Source of the DNA: an uncultured Muribaculaceae bacterium
GTDB taxonomy: Bacteria > Bacteroidota > Bacteroidia > Bacteroidales > Muribaculaceae
Length of the DNA: 16,122 nt
Assembly: GCA_934663645.1 (NCBI GenBank)
Contig: CAKUKR010000054.1
Coordinates: forward strand, 1 to 16,122
Reading direction: 5' to 3'
Numbering within the stretch: position 1 is the stretch's first letter; every line of letters begins with the position of its first letter. The notes under the pieces were generated by a model. The model saw only the letters and a list, made by a program, of their open reading frames with translations, made no database searches and was not told the DNA's origin. Shown here one piece after another: positions 6,444 to 14,937 of the stretch. The translations under genes and the position numbers were made by a program.

Positions 6444-7466
6444 TTACTGCTGCTCGCTTGCGGTTTCGGTGGCGTTTGCCGGTATCGGAGCGGCTGCCGT
6501 AGTGCGGTATTTTGCCTCCCAGCCGAGAGCCGATGCTCCAAGTACTGCCGCATCGCTCTCCTTCAGTTCCGAGAGCAGTATCTTGACAGTGCCACGGAAT
6601 ACCGGGAACATATTGGCGTCCATAGCGGCTTTGACCGGTTTGAGCAGGAAGTCTCCGCTCTTGGCAAGTCCGCCAAAAAGGATGATGGCCTGCGGCGAAG
6701 AGAATGAAACCATGTCGGCAAACGCCTCGCCTAGAATATTGCCGGTATATTCAAATATGTCCTTGGCAATCTTGTCGCCGGCAACGGCAGCGTCATATAC
6801 GTCTTTTGAGGTGATGCTCTCGATGTCCATGCCGCGCAGCAGCGACGGCTCTGTGCGTATTTCCAGGAACTCGCGGGCTGTGCGTGCCACACCGGTAGCC
6901 GAGCAGTAAGCCTCGAGGCATCCTGTGCGTCCGCAGCCGCATACTCGTCCGTTGCGGCGTTTCATGATGACATGGCCCAGCTCGCCGGCAAATCCTGTCG
7001 AGCCGTAGACCAGCTGCCCGTTGATGACTATGCCCGAGCCTACGCCAGTGCCGAGTGTAATCATGATGAAGTCTTTCATGCCGCGTGCCGCTCCGTATGT
7101 CATTTCGCCGAGCGCAGCAGCGTTGGCATCATTGGTGATTGCCACCGGTATGCCCGAAAATGCGCGGCTGAGTGTGTCTGCAAACTGGACCGTGCCCCAG
7201 GGCAGGTTGGGCGGCGACTGTATTTCGCCGGTATAGTAGTTGGCGTTGGGTGCACCTACGCCGATGCCCTGTATTTTGTCCTGCGCGTCATTCGCTGCAA
7301 GCAGACGCTCGATGCCATCGTGCAGGTCAGCTATGTATTCGTCAAACTTCGGGTGTTTGAAAGTCTTGATGGAGTCGCTTGCCACGACATGACCACGGGC
7401 ATCAACGATGCCGAAGACGGTATTGGTGCCGCCTATGTCAATGCCCAGTACATACGGTTTGCTCAT
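6444..7466 (-). CDS. ROK-family sugar kinase (glucokinase-like)
   Basis: A cytoplasmic ATP-dependent sugar kinase of 340 aa, most likely acting on glucose or a related hexose; the substrate cannot be fixed from sequence. Visible motifs, in order: phosphate-binding GIDIGGTNT (residues 8-16), TNDANAAALGE with the catalytic base Asp113, LGTGVGSG (138-145), and the ROK signature. The signature includes the zinc ligands His165 (ELGH) and Cys176, Cys178 and Cys183 in CGCGRTGCLEAY. There is no N-terminal helix-turn-helix, so this is a kinase and not a ROK repressor. The ATG at 7466 follows a purine-rich AAGGA segment. The gene is alone between a hairpin downstream and the permease gene upstream. A -7 box and a perfect 9-4-9 palindrome lie in front of it, implying dedicated transcriptional control. 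Confidence 0.9.
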   Translation of the reverse strand: MSKPYVLGIDIGGTNTVFGIVDARGHVVASDSIKTFKHPKFDEYIADLHDGIERLLAANDAQDKIQGIGVGAPNANYYTGEIQSPPNLPWGTVQFADTLSRAFSGIPVAITNDANAAALGEMTYGAARGMKDFIMITLGTGVGSGIVINGQLVYGSTGFAGELGHVIMKRRNGRVCGCGRTGCLEAYCSATGVARTAREFLEIRTEPSLLRGMDIESITSKDVYDAAVAGDKIAKDIFEYTGNILGEAFADMVSFSSPQAIILFGGLAKSGDFLLKPVKAAMDANMFPVFRGTVKILLSELKESDAAVLGASALGWEAKYRTTAAAPIPANATETASEQQ

Positions 7467-7513
7467 AATGGTTTTTCCTTTCAGTCAAGTGTTTCTTTTG
7501 CAGATTAATTGCC

Positions 7514-7535
7514 TTGCAATCAATTCTGATTGCAA
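7514..7535. promoter_or_regulatory. Palindromic operator-like site at the ROK kinase promoter
   Basis: Two perfect 9-bp arms, TTGCAATCA (7514-7522) and TGATTGCAA (7527-7535), are separated by ATTC. The site overlaps the end of the minus-strand -7 box and covers the expected transcription start, the classical place for a repressor. It is not followed by a T-run, so it is unlikely to be the permease terminator. The binding protein is unknown. Confidence 0.6.
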
Positions 7536-7540
7536 ATATA
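7533..7540 (-). promoter_or_regulatory. -7 box of the ROK kinase gene
   Basis: On the minus strand the bases read TATATTTG, a perfect TAnnTTTG. A TTCG sits where TTTG is expected 19 bases upstream, so the -33 element is degenerate. The leader would be about 60 nt. Confidence 0.6.
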
Positions 7541-7584
7541 TGAATTTATTCCGACATGCCGAATAGGCGGCGGCGAAAAATGCG

Positions 7585-8832
7585 TCACTCGTAGCGCATG
7601 GCACGCGACGGTGATATGCGCGACACGAAGCGCGAGGGGAGGAGCAGGGTCAGGAATATGACTGCAACCGTCGCTGCGTTGAGCAAAGCGAATGACTGCC
7701 AGTCGAGCGATACCGGCACAAAGTCGAAGTAGTAGGAGTCTGCATCGAGCGGTATGAAATGCGTTTTGTCCTGTATCACGAGCAGCGTTAACATAAGCGC
7801 ATTGCCAATCAGCAGTCCCCAAAGCGCGACCCTTATTGACAAATATATGAACACGCGCCCGAGCGAGCGGTTTGACATGCCGAGCGAGCGGACGATGCCG
7901 ATAAACCGTGTCTTGTCGATGATGATGATCAGCATGCCAGAAATCAGCGTAATGCACGCCACTGCGACCATGAGTGTCAGCACCACTATCACGTTGGTGT
8001 CAAGCAGGTTGAGCCATTGGAAGTAGTTTGCTCCCTGAACGTGCGCGTTCTCGGTCATGTATGCCTTGTCAACCTTGCCTGCTGCCATTGCGCGAGCCAG
8101 CCGCGAGTGCAGGTCTACGGTGTTTTCGTCCAGACGCTTGAAGTCATTTGTCATGACCTTGATTGACGTGCCCTCAGTGCGGTTCAGCCCTGCAATGCCT
8201 TGAAGCAGCCGGATGTCGCCGAACATCAGTGCATCGTCATAGTTCTCGAAATGAGTGTTGAAAATCCCGGCAATGGCGAGTTTTCTCACTCTCACATCGT
8301 CTGTAATGAAATATGTGTCTATTGAGTCGCCCACTTTCAGCCCGAGCTGGTCGGCTGCCATTTGCGAGACGATTACGCTGTCCGAGCGTTGCTGCCCTCC
8401 GAAGGCTGGCATCTTCCCCTCAACGAGTGAGCCGCCCAGAAAGCCCATGTCTGCACCCTCGCCGAGACCGCGCAGGTATACCCCCTTGAAGTCGTTTTCT
8501 GTCTTCAATATTACAGGCATCGAGACTTCTAGCGAATAGGAAGTGATGTAGCCAGCGTCATCGAGTATTTGGCGCAGGGCGGGGGTGAGCTGCACGATAT
8601 TGGCGTCTGCATCAGCCTCTGTCTGCGCAATGGAATAGAGAGTTATGTGCGAATTGAAGCCAGTGATCTTGGCTGTAATCTCATTTTTGAAACCGAGCAC
8701 TATCGCTATCGAGGCGAGCATCACGGCAATGGATATGGCGACCGCTGCGACCGCCACCTTGACAGCCGGGGCGCTTTTGTGGCCGGATGACGACAGCGAC
8801 AGCCGTCTGGATATGTACAGGGGGCAATTCAT
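7585..8832 (-). CDS. FtsX/LolC-E-type ABC transporter permease
   Basis: An inner-membrane permease of 415 aa of the MacB/FtsX superfamily. The closest layout is LolC/LolE, which release lipoproteins from the inner membrane for transfer to the outer membrane. It has one N-terminal membrane helix (about residues 25-48, VAVAAVAISIAVMLASIAIVLGF). A large periplasmic domain follows to about residue 270, and then three helices (VIVVLTLMVAVACITLISGMLIIII, VFIYLSIRVALWGLLIGNALM, FALLNAATVAVIFLTLLLPSRF). It ends in SPSRAMRYE, a common tail in this family. No ATP-binding subunit gene is adjacent, so its partner must be encoded elsewhere. The start at 8832 gives the usual short cytoplasmic N-terminus (MNCPLYISRRLS). 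A -7 box lies 40 bases upstream. Confidence 0.88.
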   Translation of the reverse strand: MNCPLYISRRLSLSSSGHKSAPAVKVAVAAVAISIAVMLASIAIVLGFKNEITAKITGFNSHITLYSIAQTEADADANIVQLTPALRQILDDAGYITSYSLEVSMPVILKTENDFKGVYLRGLGEGADMGFLGGSLVEGKMPAFGGQQRSDSVIVSQMAADQLGLKVGDSIDTYFITDDVRVRKLAIAGIFNTHFENYDDALMFGDIRLLQGIAGLNRTEGTSIKVMTNDFKRLDENTVDLHSRLARAMAAGKVDKAYMTENAHVQGANYFQWLNLLDTNVIVVLTLMVAVACITLISGMLIIIIDKTRFIGIVRSLGMSNRSLGRVFIYLSIRVALWGLLIGNALMLTLLVIQDKTHFIPLDADSYYFDFVPVSLDWQSFALLNAATVAVIFLTLLLPSRFVSRISPSRAMRYE

Positions 8833-8871
8833 TGCTGCTAACTATAGAGGCATTCGGCCTCGACACGAGTG

Positions 8872-8879
8872 CAAAAGTA
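8872..8879 (-). promoter_or_regulatory. -7 box of the ABC permease gene
   Basis: On the minus strand the bases read TACTTTTG, a perfect TAnnTTTG, 40 bases before the ATG. No clear TTTG lies 19 bases upstream. Confidence 0.5.
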
Positions 8880-8972
8880 GCAATTTTTTTTGTATTGTCA
8901 CTGTATAGCGAAGACTGCTAGCGCGTACAGTGTATATTTATATGGCAGTGTGGCGATTTTTCCGTTGAAATT

Positions 8973-9003
8973 TTTCCTGTTAGCAGATTAATGACTAACT
9001 TTG
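8973..9003 (+). promoter_or_regulatory. mutAB promoter (TTTC-N19-TAACTTTG)
   Basis: A perfect -7 box TAACTTTG lies at 8996-9003, with TTTC (one mismatch to TTTG) exactly 19 bases upstream at 8973-8976. Transcription would start near 9010, leaving a long untranslated leader before the mutA ATG at 9170. Confidence 0.7.
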
Positions 9004-9169
9004 CACAGGATAATCGGGACTGCCCTGCTTGTCATGGTTTCTCGTTCATCCCATACAGCGGTAGAAGTCAAATCTCCGGCGTGCAAGCGATTGGGAGGGG
9101 TGACATCGCCGTATGTATGTACATAGTTGGAAACAGACAAATCTATTATAAACCAAGAGCTATTTAATT

Positions 9170-11023
9170 ATGGCAGAAAACACTGAAAAACTGTTTGATA
9201 TGTTTCCGCCGATCACTACTGAAGAGTGGAAGGCGAAAATAATCACCGATTTGAAAGGTGCCGATTTCGACAAGAAATTGGTATGGCGCACCAATGAGGG
9301 TTTCAATGTGCAGCCTTTCTATCGCGCAGAGGACATTGAGGGGCTCTATACGCTCGGCTCGATGCCCGGACAGTTCCCGTATGTCCGCGGAACACGCGAC
9401 AAAAACAACTGGCTCATCCGCCAGCAGATTCAGGGTGAGACCGCAGAAGAGATGAACCGCAACGCGCTCCATGTGCTCGACCGCGGCGTTGACTCTCTCG
9501 GCTTCAAGCTCGGCAAGGACTTCGACACTGCCGATTTCGCTACGCTTTTCCGCGACATCGACCTCAAGAAGGTGGAAATCAACATCGATGCTTGCCCTCT
9601 CTGCATTGAGAAGATTGCCGCTGGACTCGTGGAATACATCAATGCCAACGGACTCGTTGACAGTTTCCGTGGCTCGGTTGATTTCAACCCGTACAAGAGA
9701 CTTATCAAGCATGGTCTTCCTTTCCCGGAGGACATCTGCAAAGTGGCTATGCGTGTCTACGAGGCAGTAAAGCCTGTCAAGGGCATCCGTTGCTTTGCTG
9801 TTGACAGCTACATATTCTGCAACGCCGGCGCTTACATCACAGAGGAACTTGCTTACGCTCTCTCTTGGGGCGCACAGTGGATGACTATGATGACCGAGGC
9901 TGGCCTGAAACCCTGTGAGGTGGCAGACCGCATCAAGTTCAACATGGGCATCTCACCGAACTATTTCATGGAACTTGCCAAGTTCCGCGCTGGACGTATG
10001 CTGTGGGCTGAAACTGTCAAGGCTTACAACCCCTGCAGCGATGAGTGCTGCAAGATGGTGGTTCACGCTACGACAAGCCAGTTCAACCAAACCATATTTG
10101 ACGCTCATGTCAACCTGCTCCGCTCTATGACTGAGACCATGAGTGCCGCTCTTGCCGGTGTAGACTCTATCGAGACACTGCCGTTTGACATACAGTATCA
10201 GCAGCCTGATGAGTTCAGCGAGCGCATCGCACGCAACCAGCAGCTCCTCCTGCGTGAAGAGTCGCACCTTGACAAGGTGGCTGACCCCGCCGGCGGCAGC
10301 TACTATGTAGAAGTGCTCACCGCCTCGATTGCACAGCAGGCTTGGAAGATATTCAACGAACTCGACGACCTCGGCGGATTTGACGCTGTCATGACTTCCG
10401 GTGAACTCCAGAAGCGCGTCAACGCTTCCAACGTGAAACGCCATACCGATGTGGCTCGCCGCAAGGAAATACTTCTGGGTACCAACCAGTACCCGAACTT
10501 CAACGAGAAGGCTCTCGACAAGATTGTCAAGGATAGCTGCGGCAAGTGCTGCGGTGAGAAGTGCGAGGGTGAGGCTGTCGAGGCAATCAAGTTCGACCGC
10601 GCTGCAAGCGAGTTCGAGGCGCTGCGTCTCGCTACTGAACGCAGCAGCAAGCGTCCGAAAGTGTTCATGCTCACTATCGGCAACCTCGCAATGCGTCTTG
10701 CACGCGCACAGTTCTCGTCCAACTTCTTCGGCTGCGCCGGATATGAGATTATCGACAATATCGGTTTCGACACTGTCAAGGCTGGTGTTGACGCAGCTGT
10801 CGAGAAGGGCGCGGACATAATTGTCCTCTGCTCAAGCGACGACGAATATGCACAGTACGCTCCTGAGGCATACAAGGAAATCAACGGCCGCACGCTCTTT
10901 GTCGTTGCCGGCGCTCCCGCCTGCATGGACGAGCTCAAGGCCCAGGGCATCGAAGACTTCATCCATGTCCGCGTAAACGTGCTCGAGACACTCAAAGGGT
11001 TTAACGCTAAACTGCTTAAGTAA
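9170..11023 (+). CDS. mutA: Methylmalonyl-CoA mutase, small (beta) subunit
   Basis: The non-catalytic partner (617 aa) of the heterodimeric mutase that interconverts succinyl-CoA and methylmalonyl-CoA, used in propionate formation by Bacteroidales. It keeps the barrel-domain family blocks (YTLGSMPGQFPYVRGT, MGISPNYFMELAKFRAGRMLWA, DPAGGSYYVE). The C-terminal Rossmann-like domain has no B12-binding D-x-H-x-x-G (MLTIGNLAMRLAR in its place), as expected for the small subunit. An oddity is a cysteine cluster CGKCCGEKC (Cys457, 460, 461, 465) in the linker between the two domains. The ATG at 9170 follows an A/T-rich leader end, and mutB begins 3 bases after the stop, so both are translated from one message. 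Codon use looks strongly biased to C-ending codons, suggesting high expression. Confidence 0.95.
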   Translation: MAENTEKLFDMFPPITTEEWKAKIITDLKGADFDKKLVWRTNEGFNVQPFYRAEDIEGLYTLGSMPGQFPYVRGTRDKNNWLIRQQIQGETAEEMNRNALHVLDRGVDSLGFKLGKDFDTADFATLFRDIDLKKVEINIDACPLCIEKIAAGLVEYINANGLVDSFRGSVDFNPYKRLIKHGLPFPEDICKVAMRVYEAVKPVKGIRCFAVDSYIFCNAGAYITEELAYALSWGAQWMTMMTEAGLKPCEVADRIKFNMGISPNYFMELAKFRAGRMLWAETVKAYNPCSDECCKMVVHATTSQFNQTIFDAHVNLLRSMTETMSAALAGVDSIETLPFDIQYQQPDEFSERIARNQQLLLREESHLDKVADPAGGSYYVEVLTASIAQQAWKIFNELDDLGGFDAVMTSGELQKRVNASNVKRHTDVARRKEILLGTNQYPNFNEKALDKIVKDSCGKCCGEKCEGEAVEAIKFDRAASEFEALRLATERSSKRPKVFMLTIGNLAMRLARAQFSSNFFGCAGYEIIDNIGFDTVKAGVDAAVEKGADIIVLCSSDDEYAQYAPEAYKEINGRTLFVVAGAPACMDELKAQGIEDFIHVRVNVLETLKGFNAKLLK

Positions 11024-11026
11024 ATC

Positions 11027-13180
11027 ATGAAACCGAACTTCAAAGAAATCGATATAACAAAAGTGACATCTTCCGCAGCCGCACCGGCTGTCAAGGGAGA
11101 GGATTGGCTTCCGGCAGAGCTTATTCCCATCAAGCCGGTATATACCAAGGAGGATCTCGAAGGTCTCGAACACCTCAACTATTCATCAGGTATCCCACCG
11201 TTCCTCCGCGGTCCGTACAGCGCCATGTACCCCCTGCGTCCATGGACTATCCGTCAGTATGCAGGTTTCTCTACAGCTGCCGAGTCTAACGCATTCTACC
11301 GCCGTAACCTGGCTTCCGGACAGAAGGGTCTTTCAGTGGCATTCGACCTTCCCACTCACCGCGGATATGATGCCGACCATGAGCGTGTAGTAGGTGATGT
11401 CGGCAAGGCCGGTGTGTCTATCTGCTCAATTGAGGACATGAAAGTCCTCTTCGACGGCATACCCCTCGGCAAGATGTCAGTGTCAATGACCATGAACGGC
11501 GCAGTGCTTCCCGTTCTCGCGTTCTATATCAACGCCGGTCTGGAGCAGGGTGTTTCACTCGACCAGATGGCAGGTACTATCCAGAACGACATCCTCAAGG
11601 AGTTCATGGTGCGTAACACATACATCTACCCGCCGGCATTCTCGATGAAGATTATCGCCGACATTTTCGAGTATACCTCGCAGAACATGCCCAAGTTCAA
11701 CTCGATATCCATCTCCGGCTACCACATGCAGGAGGCCGGTGCAACGGCTGACATCGAGCTGGCTTACACACTTGCCGATGGTCTCGAGTATCTCCGTGCG
11801 GGTGTCAACGCCGGCATGGACATCGACGCATTCGCACCGCGTCTGTCGTTCTTCTGGGGTATTTCGATGAACTACTTCATGGAGATAGCCAAGATGCGTG
11901 CTGCCCGTATGCTGTGGGCGAAGATTGTGAAGCAGTTCAACCCGAAAAACCCGAAATCACTCGCGCTGCGTACTCACAGCCAGACTTCCGGTTGGTCGCT
12001 CACCGAGCAGGATCCGTTCAACAACGTCGGCCGTACCTGCGTTGAGGCTATGGGCGCCGTGCTCGGCCACACGCAGTCACTGCACACCAACGCTCTTGAC
12101 GAGGCTATCGCGCTGCCGACAGACTTCTCGGCACGTATCGCCCGTAACACGCAGATCTACATTCAGGAGGAAACATACGTCACCAAGCAGGTTGACCCAT
12201 GGGCCGGTTCATACTATGTCGAGGCTCTGACCAACGAGATTGCTCACAAGGCTTGGGCTCACATTCAGGAAATCGAGAAGCTCGGAGGTATGGCCAAGGC
12301 AATCGAGACTGGTCTGCCGAAACTCAAGATTGAGGAGGCTGCAGCACGCACACAGGCTCGTATCGACTCCGGCAAGCAGAAGATTATCGGTATCAACGAG
12401 TGCCGCCTCGAGCATGAAGACCCGATTGATATCCTCGAGGTGGACAACACCGAGGTCCGCAAGGAACAGTGTGCTCGTCTTGAGGACCTCCGGGCTCACC
12501 GCGACAATGATGCTGTCAAGAAGGCTCTTGAAGCCATCACAGAGTGCGTAAAAGACCCGTCAAAGGGCAACCTCCTCGACCTCGCAGTCAAGGCTGCCGG
12601 CCTGCGTGCCACACTCGGTGAGATTTCCGACGCTTGCGAGGCTGTCGTAGGTCGTTACAAAGCTGTAATCAAAACTATTTCAGGAGTGTATTCAAGCGAA
12701 GAAAAGGGCGATGCCGAGTTTGACGAGGCTCGCCGAATGGTTGCCGATTTCGCAAAGCGCGAAGGTCGCCAGCCGCGTATCATGATTGCCAAGATGGGCC
12801 AGGACGGTCACGACCGCGGCGCAAAGGTTGTCGCTACAGGCTATGCCGACTGCGGCTATGACGTGGATATGGGCCCGCTGTTCCAGACTCCCGCCGAGGC
12901 TGCTCGCCAGGCTGTCGAGAACGACGTTCACATCCTCGGCGTAAGCTCGCTGGCTGCCGGTCACAAGACCCTCATCCCGCAGGTTATCGCTGAACTGAAG
13001 AAACTCGGCCGTCCCGACATCATGGTGACTGCCGGCGGCGTTATCCCGGCTCAGGACTATGACTTCCTCTACAAGGCCGGCGTAGCTGCCATCTTCGGCC
13101 CTGGCACACGTATCGCCAAGAGCGCTATCGAAATGATACGTCTGCTCAACGAGGAGCGTGCTGCTGAAGCAGAACAGTAA
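11027..13180 (+). CDS. mutB: Methylmalonyl-CoA mutase, large catalytic (alpha) subunit
   Basis: The adenosylcobalamin-dependent catalytic subunit (717 aa). The substrate barrel contains [20 protein letters not shown]. By alignment to the Propionibacterium shermanii enzyme, its Arg71, Thr74, Arg76 and Tyr78 match Arg82, Thr85, Arg87 and Tyr89. His233 in SGYHMQEAG matches the catalytic His244, at the same 11-residue offset. The C-terminal B12-binding domain has the base-off motif D-x-H-x-x-G at Asp593, His595 and Gly598, followed by the conserved [11 protein letters not shown] and TAGGVIP segments. All key residues are present and length is normal. It follows mutA by 3 bases. No epimerase, MeaB-type chaperone or carboxylase gene is in the window. 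A strong hairpin lies 27 bases after the stop. Confidence 0.97.
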   Translation: MKPNFKEIDITKVTSSAAAPAVKGEDWLPAELIPIKPVYTKEDLEGLEHLNYSSGIPPFLRGPYSAMYPLRPWTIRQYAGFSTAAESNAFYRRNLASGQKGLSVAFDLPTHRGYDADHERVVGDVGKAGVSICSIEDMKVLFDGIPLGKMSVSMTMNGAVLPVLAFYINAGLEQGVSLDQMAGTIQNDILKEFMVRNTYIYPPAFSMKIIADIFEYTSQNMPKFNSISISGYHMQEAGATADIELAYTLADGLEYLRAGVNAGMDIDAFAPRLSFFWGISMNYFMEIAKMRAARMLWAKIVKQFNPKNPKSLALRTHSQTSGWSLTEQDPFNNVGRTCVEAMGAVLGHTQSLHTNALDEAIALPTDFSARIARNTQIYIQEETYVTKQVDPWAGSYYVEALTNEIAHKAWAHIQEIEKLGGMAKAIETGLPKLKIEEAAARTQARIDSGKQKIIGINECRLEHEDPIDILEVDNTEVRKEQCARLEDLRAHRDNDAVKKALEAITECVKDPSKGNLLDLAVKAAGLRATLGEISDACEAVVGRYKAVIKTISGVYSSEEKGDAEFDEARRMVADFAKREGRQPRIMIAKMGQDGHDRGAKVVATGYADCGYDVDMGPLFQTPAEAARQAVENDVHILGVSSLAAGHKTLIPQVIAELKKLGRPDIMVTAGGVIPAQDYDFLYKAGVAAIFGPGTRIAKSAIEMIRLLNEERAAEAEQ

Positions 13181-13207
13181 TTTCAAACTGAAATAATCCC
13201 TACCTAT

Positions 13208-13244
13208 AGAGGTTGCACCGCCGTATGTGTGCGGTGCAACCTCT
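13208..13244 (+). terminator. Strong hairpin between mutB and the B3/B4 gene, no U-tract
   Basis: Perfect 14-bp arms AGAGGTTGCACCGC (13208-13221) and GCGGTGCAACCTCT (13231-13244) enclose a 9-nt loop. The bases after it (GTCTAAATCC) are not T-rich, so it is not a standard intrinsic terminator. It may lower read-through or protect the mutAB message 3' end. Confidence 0.65.
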
Positions 13245-13260
13245 GTCTAAATCCAAGCAG

Positions 13261-13926
13261 ATGATACAGATCAACATTTCCGACCAGATACGCGCAGCTG
13301 CCCCCGGCCTGCGTGTCATTCAGTTTGAGGCTGATGTGCGCAATCAGCTGACTTCAGATGCCTTGTGGCAGGTTTTGCTCGACGAAGAGGCTGCTGTCAA
13401 GCTCACTTACGCTATTTCCGACATTGCGCACCGCCCGGGTATTGCCGCTACGCGCAGTGCCTATAAAGCCCTCGGCAAAGAGCCTAACCGCTACCGCCCG
13501 TCTGCCGAAGCACTCTGCCGCCGTGCTGTGCAGGGGAAAGGGCTTTACCGCATCACGACACTCGTTGACATAATCAACATTCTCTCTATGCGCTCTGGCT
13601 ACAGCATCGGCGGGTTTGACCGTGACAAGATAATAGGGGAGACGCTGACGCTCGGAGTCGGCATGAACGGTGAGCCGTTTCAGGCCATAGGCCGTGGGCA
13701 GCTCAACATTGAGTTCCTTCCGGTATACCGCGATGCGGCTGGCAGCATAGGCACCCCGACATCTGACGCTGACCGCACGAAGTTGACCGATGACACCACA
13801 CGGTTGCTGATGACTGTCAACGTATACGGCGAGGAAATGTCAGATGAGGACTTCATCGGCCTGGCGAATCAGCTGCTGACAGACTATGCGTCTGCCGAGA
13901 ATATCAAGATACAGACAATCCGTTGA
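13261..13926 (+). CDS. Stand-alone B3/B4 tRNA-binding-domain protein
   Basis: A cytoplasmic protein of 221 aa that matches the B3/B4 domain of the phenylalanyl-tRNA synthetase beta subunit, here as a free-standing protein. In the synthetase this domain hydrolyses mischarged Tyr-tRNA(Phe). A proofreading role on free tRNA is possible but unproven for the stand-alone family. Family features seen: HRPGIAATRSAYKALGKEPNRYRPSAEALCRRAVQGKGLYRI (split over residues 58-99), DIINILSMRSGYSIGGFD, and TTRLLMTVNVYGEE near the end. The frame is open to a TTG at 13213, but that lies inside the hairpin; ATG 13261 gives the usual start. Only 16 bases separate the hairpin from this ATG, so there is no room for a promoter there. 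The secreted-protein gene follows 18 bases later. Confidence 0.82.
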   Translation: MIQINISDQIRAAAPGLRVIQFEADVRNQLTSDALWQVLLDEEAAVKLTYAISDIAHRPGIAATRSAYKALGKEPNRYRPSAEALCRRAVQGKGLYRITTLVDIINILSMRSGYSIGGFDRDKIIGETLTLGVGMNGEPFQAIGRGQLNIEFLPVYRDAAGSIGTPTSDADRTKLTDDTTRLLMTVNVYGEEMSDEDFIGLANQLLTDYASAENIKIQTIR

Positions 13927-13944
13927 ACATCAGTCTATAACGAT

Positions 13945-14850
13945 ATGAAGAGCCGATTGATACTCGCATTGTGCATATTGCTTCCGTCGTTGGCATACGC
14001 TGATGTTTCATTCTCTCACACGCTGCCGGGTGAATATCAGCCCTCGCACATCCCAACGGTGATTTCAGATGACGATGCGGACACCTTGTACGGTTACCGT
14101 ATTGATGTTCAGACCGGCAGCATCAGCTTCGACATCTATGACGACAATTTCAATGTCGTGAAGTCGTTTTCCGCACAGTTGCCTGAATACTCCACAGACT
14201 CTTATTCAGGGTATGTGCATCCCAATGTCTGGCTGTACTTGCCCAACGGCGTCATGTTTGGGGGCGCGATGTTGTTCAAGTCCTATTTTGGCTCGTCGGG
14301 CAAATATGAGTATATATTGCCGCAGACGTGTTCTGAAACCATAACAGACCAGTACGGAACGGTCTTCAATACGCCTGTCAACGGCTTTTCAGTCAAAACG
14401 GAGGATGGCGCGGAGGTAATGTCTGTCCGCTTCCCAAGCGGATATTATGCGGCAAGCAGCATGATGCTTCAGATTCAGATATACAATCGTGGCAACCGCC
14501 TGAAGGCACTCATACAGGCAAGAGACAAACAGGGGAAGCAGTACACTCTCGTCTATGACTTCGGCTCTGCCGATGCCGGAGCGAGGACTGTTGCCTGCTC
14601 GCCTAAACTTGTCAATATTTGTCCGACGCTTGTCAGCGAAGGGGAGGCGGTAAAAGTGACAATGGGAGAGGAGGTGGACGGCCCTAAGGAAATATCCGTT
14701 GTTTCCGTTGACGGCAGTGTGGTTTACCGCGTGTCCACATCCGACAACACGGTGAGCATACCAGCAGCATTGCTGCCGCGCGGCATGAACATCGTGAGTG
14801 TGACATATTCAGACGGCAGTCAGGAAACATCGCGCATCATGGTGCGCTGA
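13945..14850 (+). CDS. Secreted protein with T9SS-like C-terminal domain
   Basis: A predicted exported protein of 301 aa with no recognised enzymatic domain. It begins with a signal peptide (MKSRLILALCILLPSLAYA, cleavage after Ala19). The middle part (about residues 20-215) is rich in beta strands, with repeated Tyr/Ser/Gly stretches (LYGYRIDVQTGSISFDIYDD, LYLPNGVMFGGAML). It includes a 'D-x-Q/N-F-N-V-V-K' segment typical of secreted Bacteroidales proteins of unknown role. The last 75 or so residues (EISVVSVDGSVVYRVS... LLPRGMNIVSVTYSDG...SRIMVR) look like a type A sorting domain used by the type IX secretion system. It follows the B3/B4 gene by 18 bases and ends before a large hairpin. Function is not inferred. 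Confidence 0.75.
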   Translation: MKSRLILALCILLPSLAYADVSFSHTLPGEYQPSHIPTVISDDDADTLYGYRIDVQTGSISFDIYDDNFNVVKSFSAQLPEYSTDSYSGYVHPNVWLYLPNGVMFGGAMLFKSYFGSSGKYEYILPQTCSETITDQYGTVFNTPVNGFSVKTEDGAEVMSVRFPSGYYAASSMMLQIQIYNRGNRLKALIQARDKQGKQYTLVYDFGSADAGARTVACSPKLVNICPTLVSEGEAVKVTMGEEVDGPKEISVVSVDGSVVYRVSTSDNTVSIPAALLPRGMNIVSVTYSDGSQETSRIMVR

Positions 14851-14871
14851 CGATTTCTTGCCGCATAAACT

Positions 14872-14910
14872 CGCCAGCCCCGGGAAGCTGTCGCTTTCTC
14901 GGGGCTGGCG
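14872..14910. terminator. GC-rich hairpin between converging genes
   Basis: Perfect 11-bp arms CGCCAGCCCCG (14872-14882) and CGGGGCTGGCG (14900-14910) enclose a 17-nt loop that can itself pair (GAAGC with GCTTT). It sits between the plus-strand secreted-protein gene and the minus-strand small gene. Neither side has a T-run, but its strength and place suggest a bidirectional transcript end. Confidence 0.65.
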
Positions 14911-14937
14911 GCGTTGATACTTGGCTCATACAGGCGG

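Larger units (their letters stand above)
8833..9169. other. Divergent intergenic region and mutA leader
   Basis: This 337-bp gap holds the permease -7 box, an imperfect inverted repeat with arms CACTGTA (8899-8905) and TACAGTG (8926-8932), the mutA promoter, and a leader of about 160 nt. Within the leader an ATG at 9034 opens a 30-codon frame that stops at 9126. I found no cobalamin riboswitch signature. Confidence 0.6.

Noticed and set aside
6360..6707. Plus-strand frame of 115 codons with a lipoprotein-like start (SSLLLLACGFG)
   Set aside because: It begins after a strong terminator, lies mostly antisense to the well-supported ROK kinase 3' end, and becomes Arg/Cys-rich shadow sequence after the hydrophobic part.
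9054..9110. tRNA-like segment (CAGCGGTAGA resembles a D-arm)
   Set aside because: No acceptor stem, anticodon arm or T-arm of the right spacing can be drawn around it.
9010..9169. Cobalamin riboswitch in front of mutA
   Set aside because: The enzyme needs B12, but I could not find the conserved B12-box or core elements in the leader, which is also short for the class.
13213..13260. N-terminal extension of the B3/B4 protein from a TTG
   Set aside because: The extra codons lie within a perfect hairpin and do not fit the family's usual start; ATG 13261 does.
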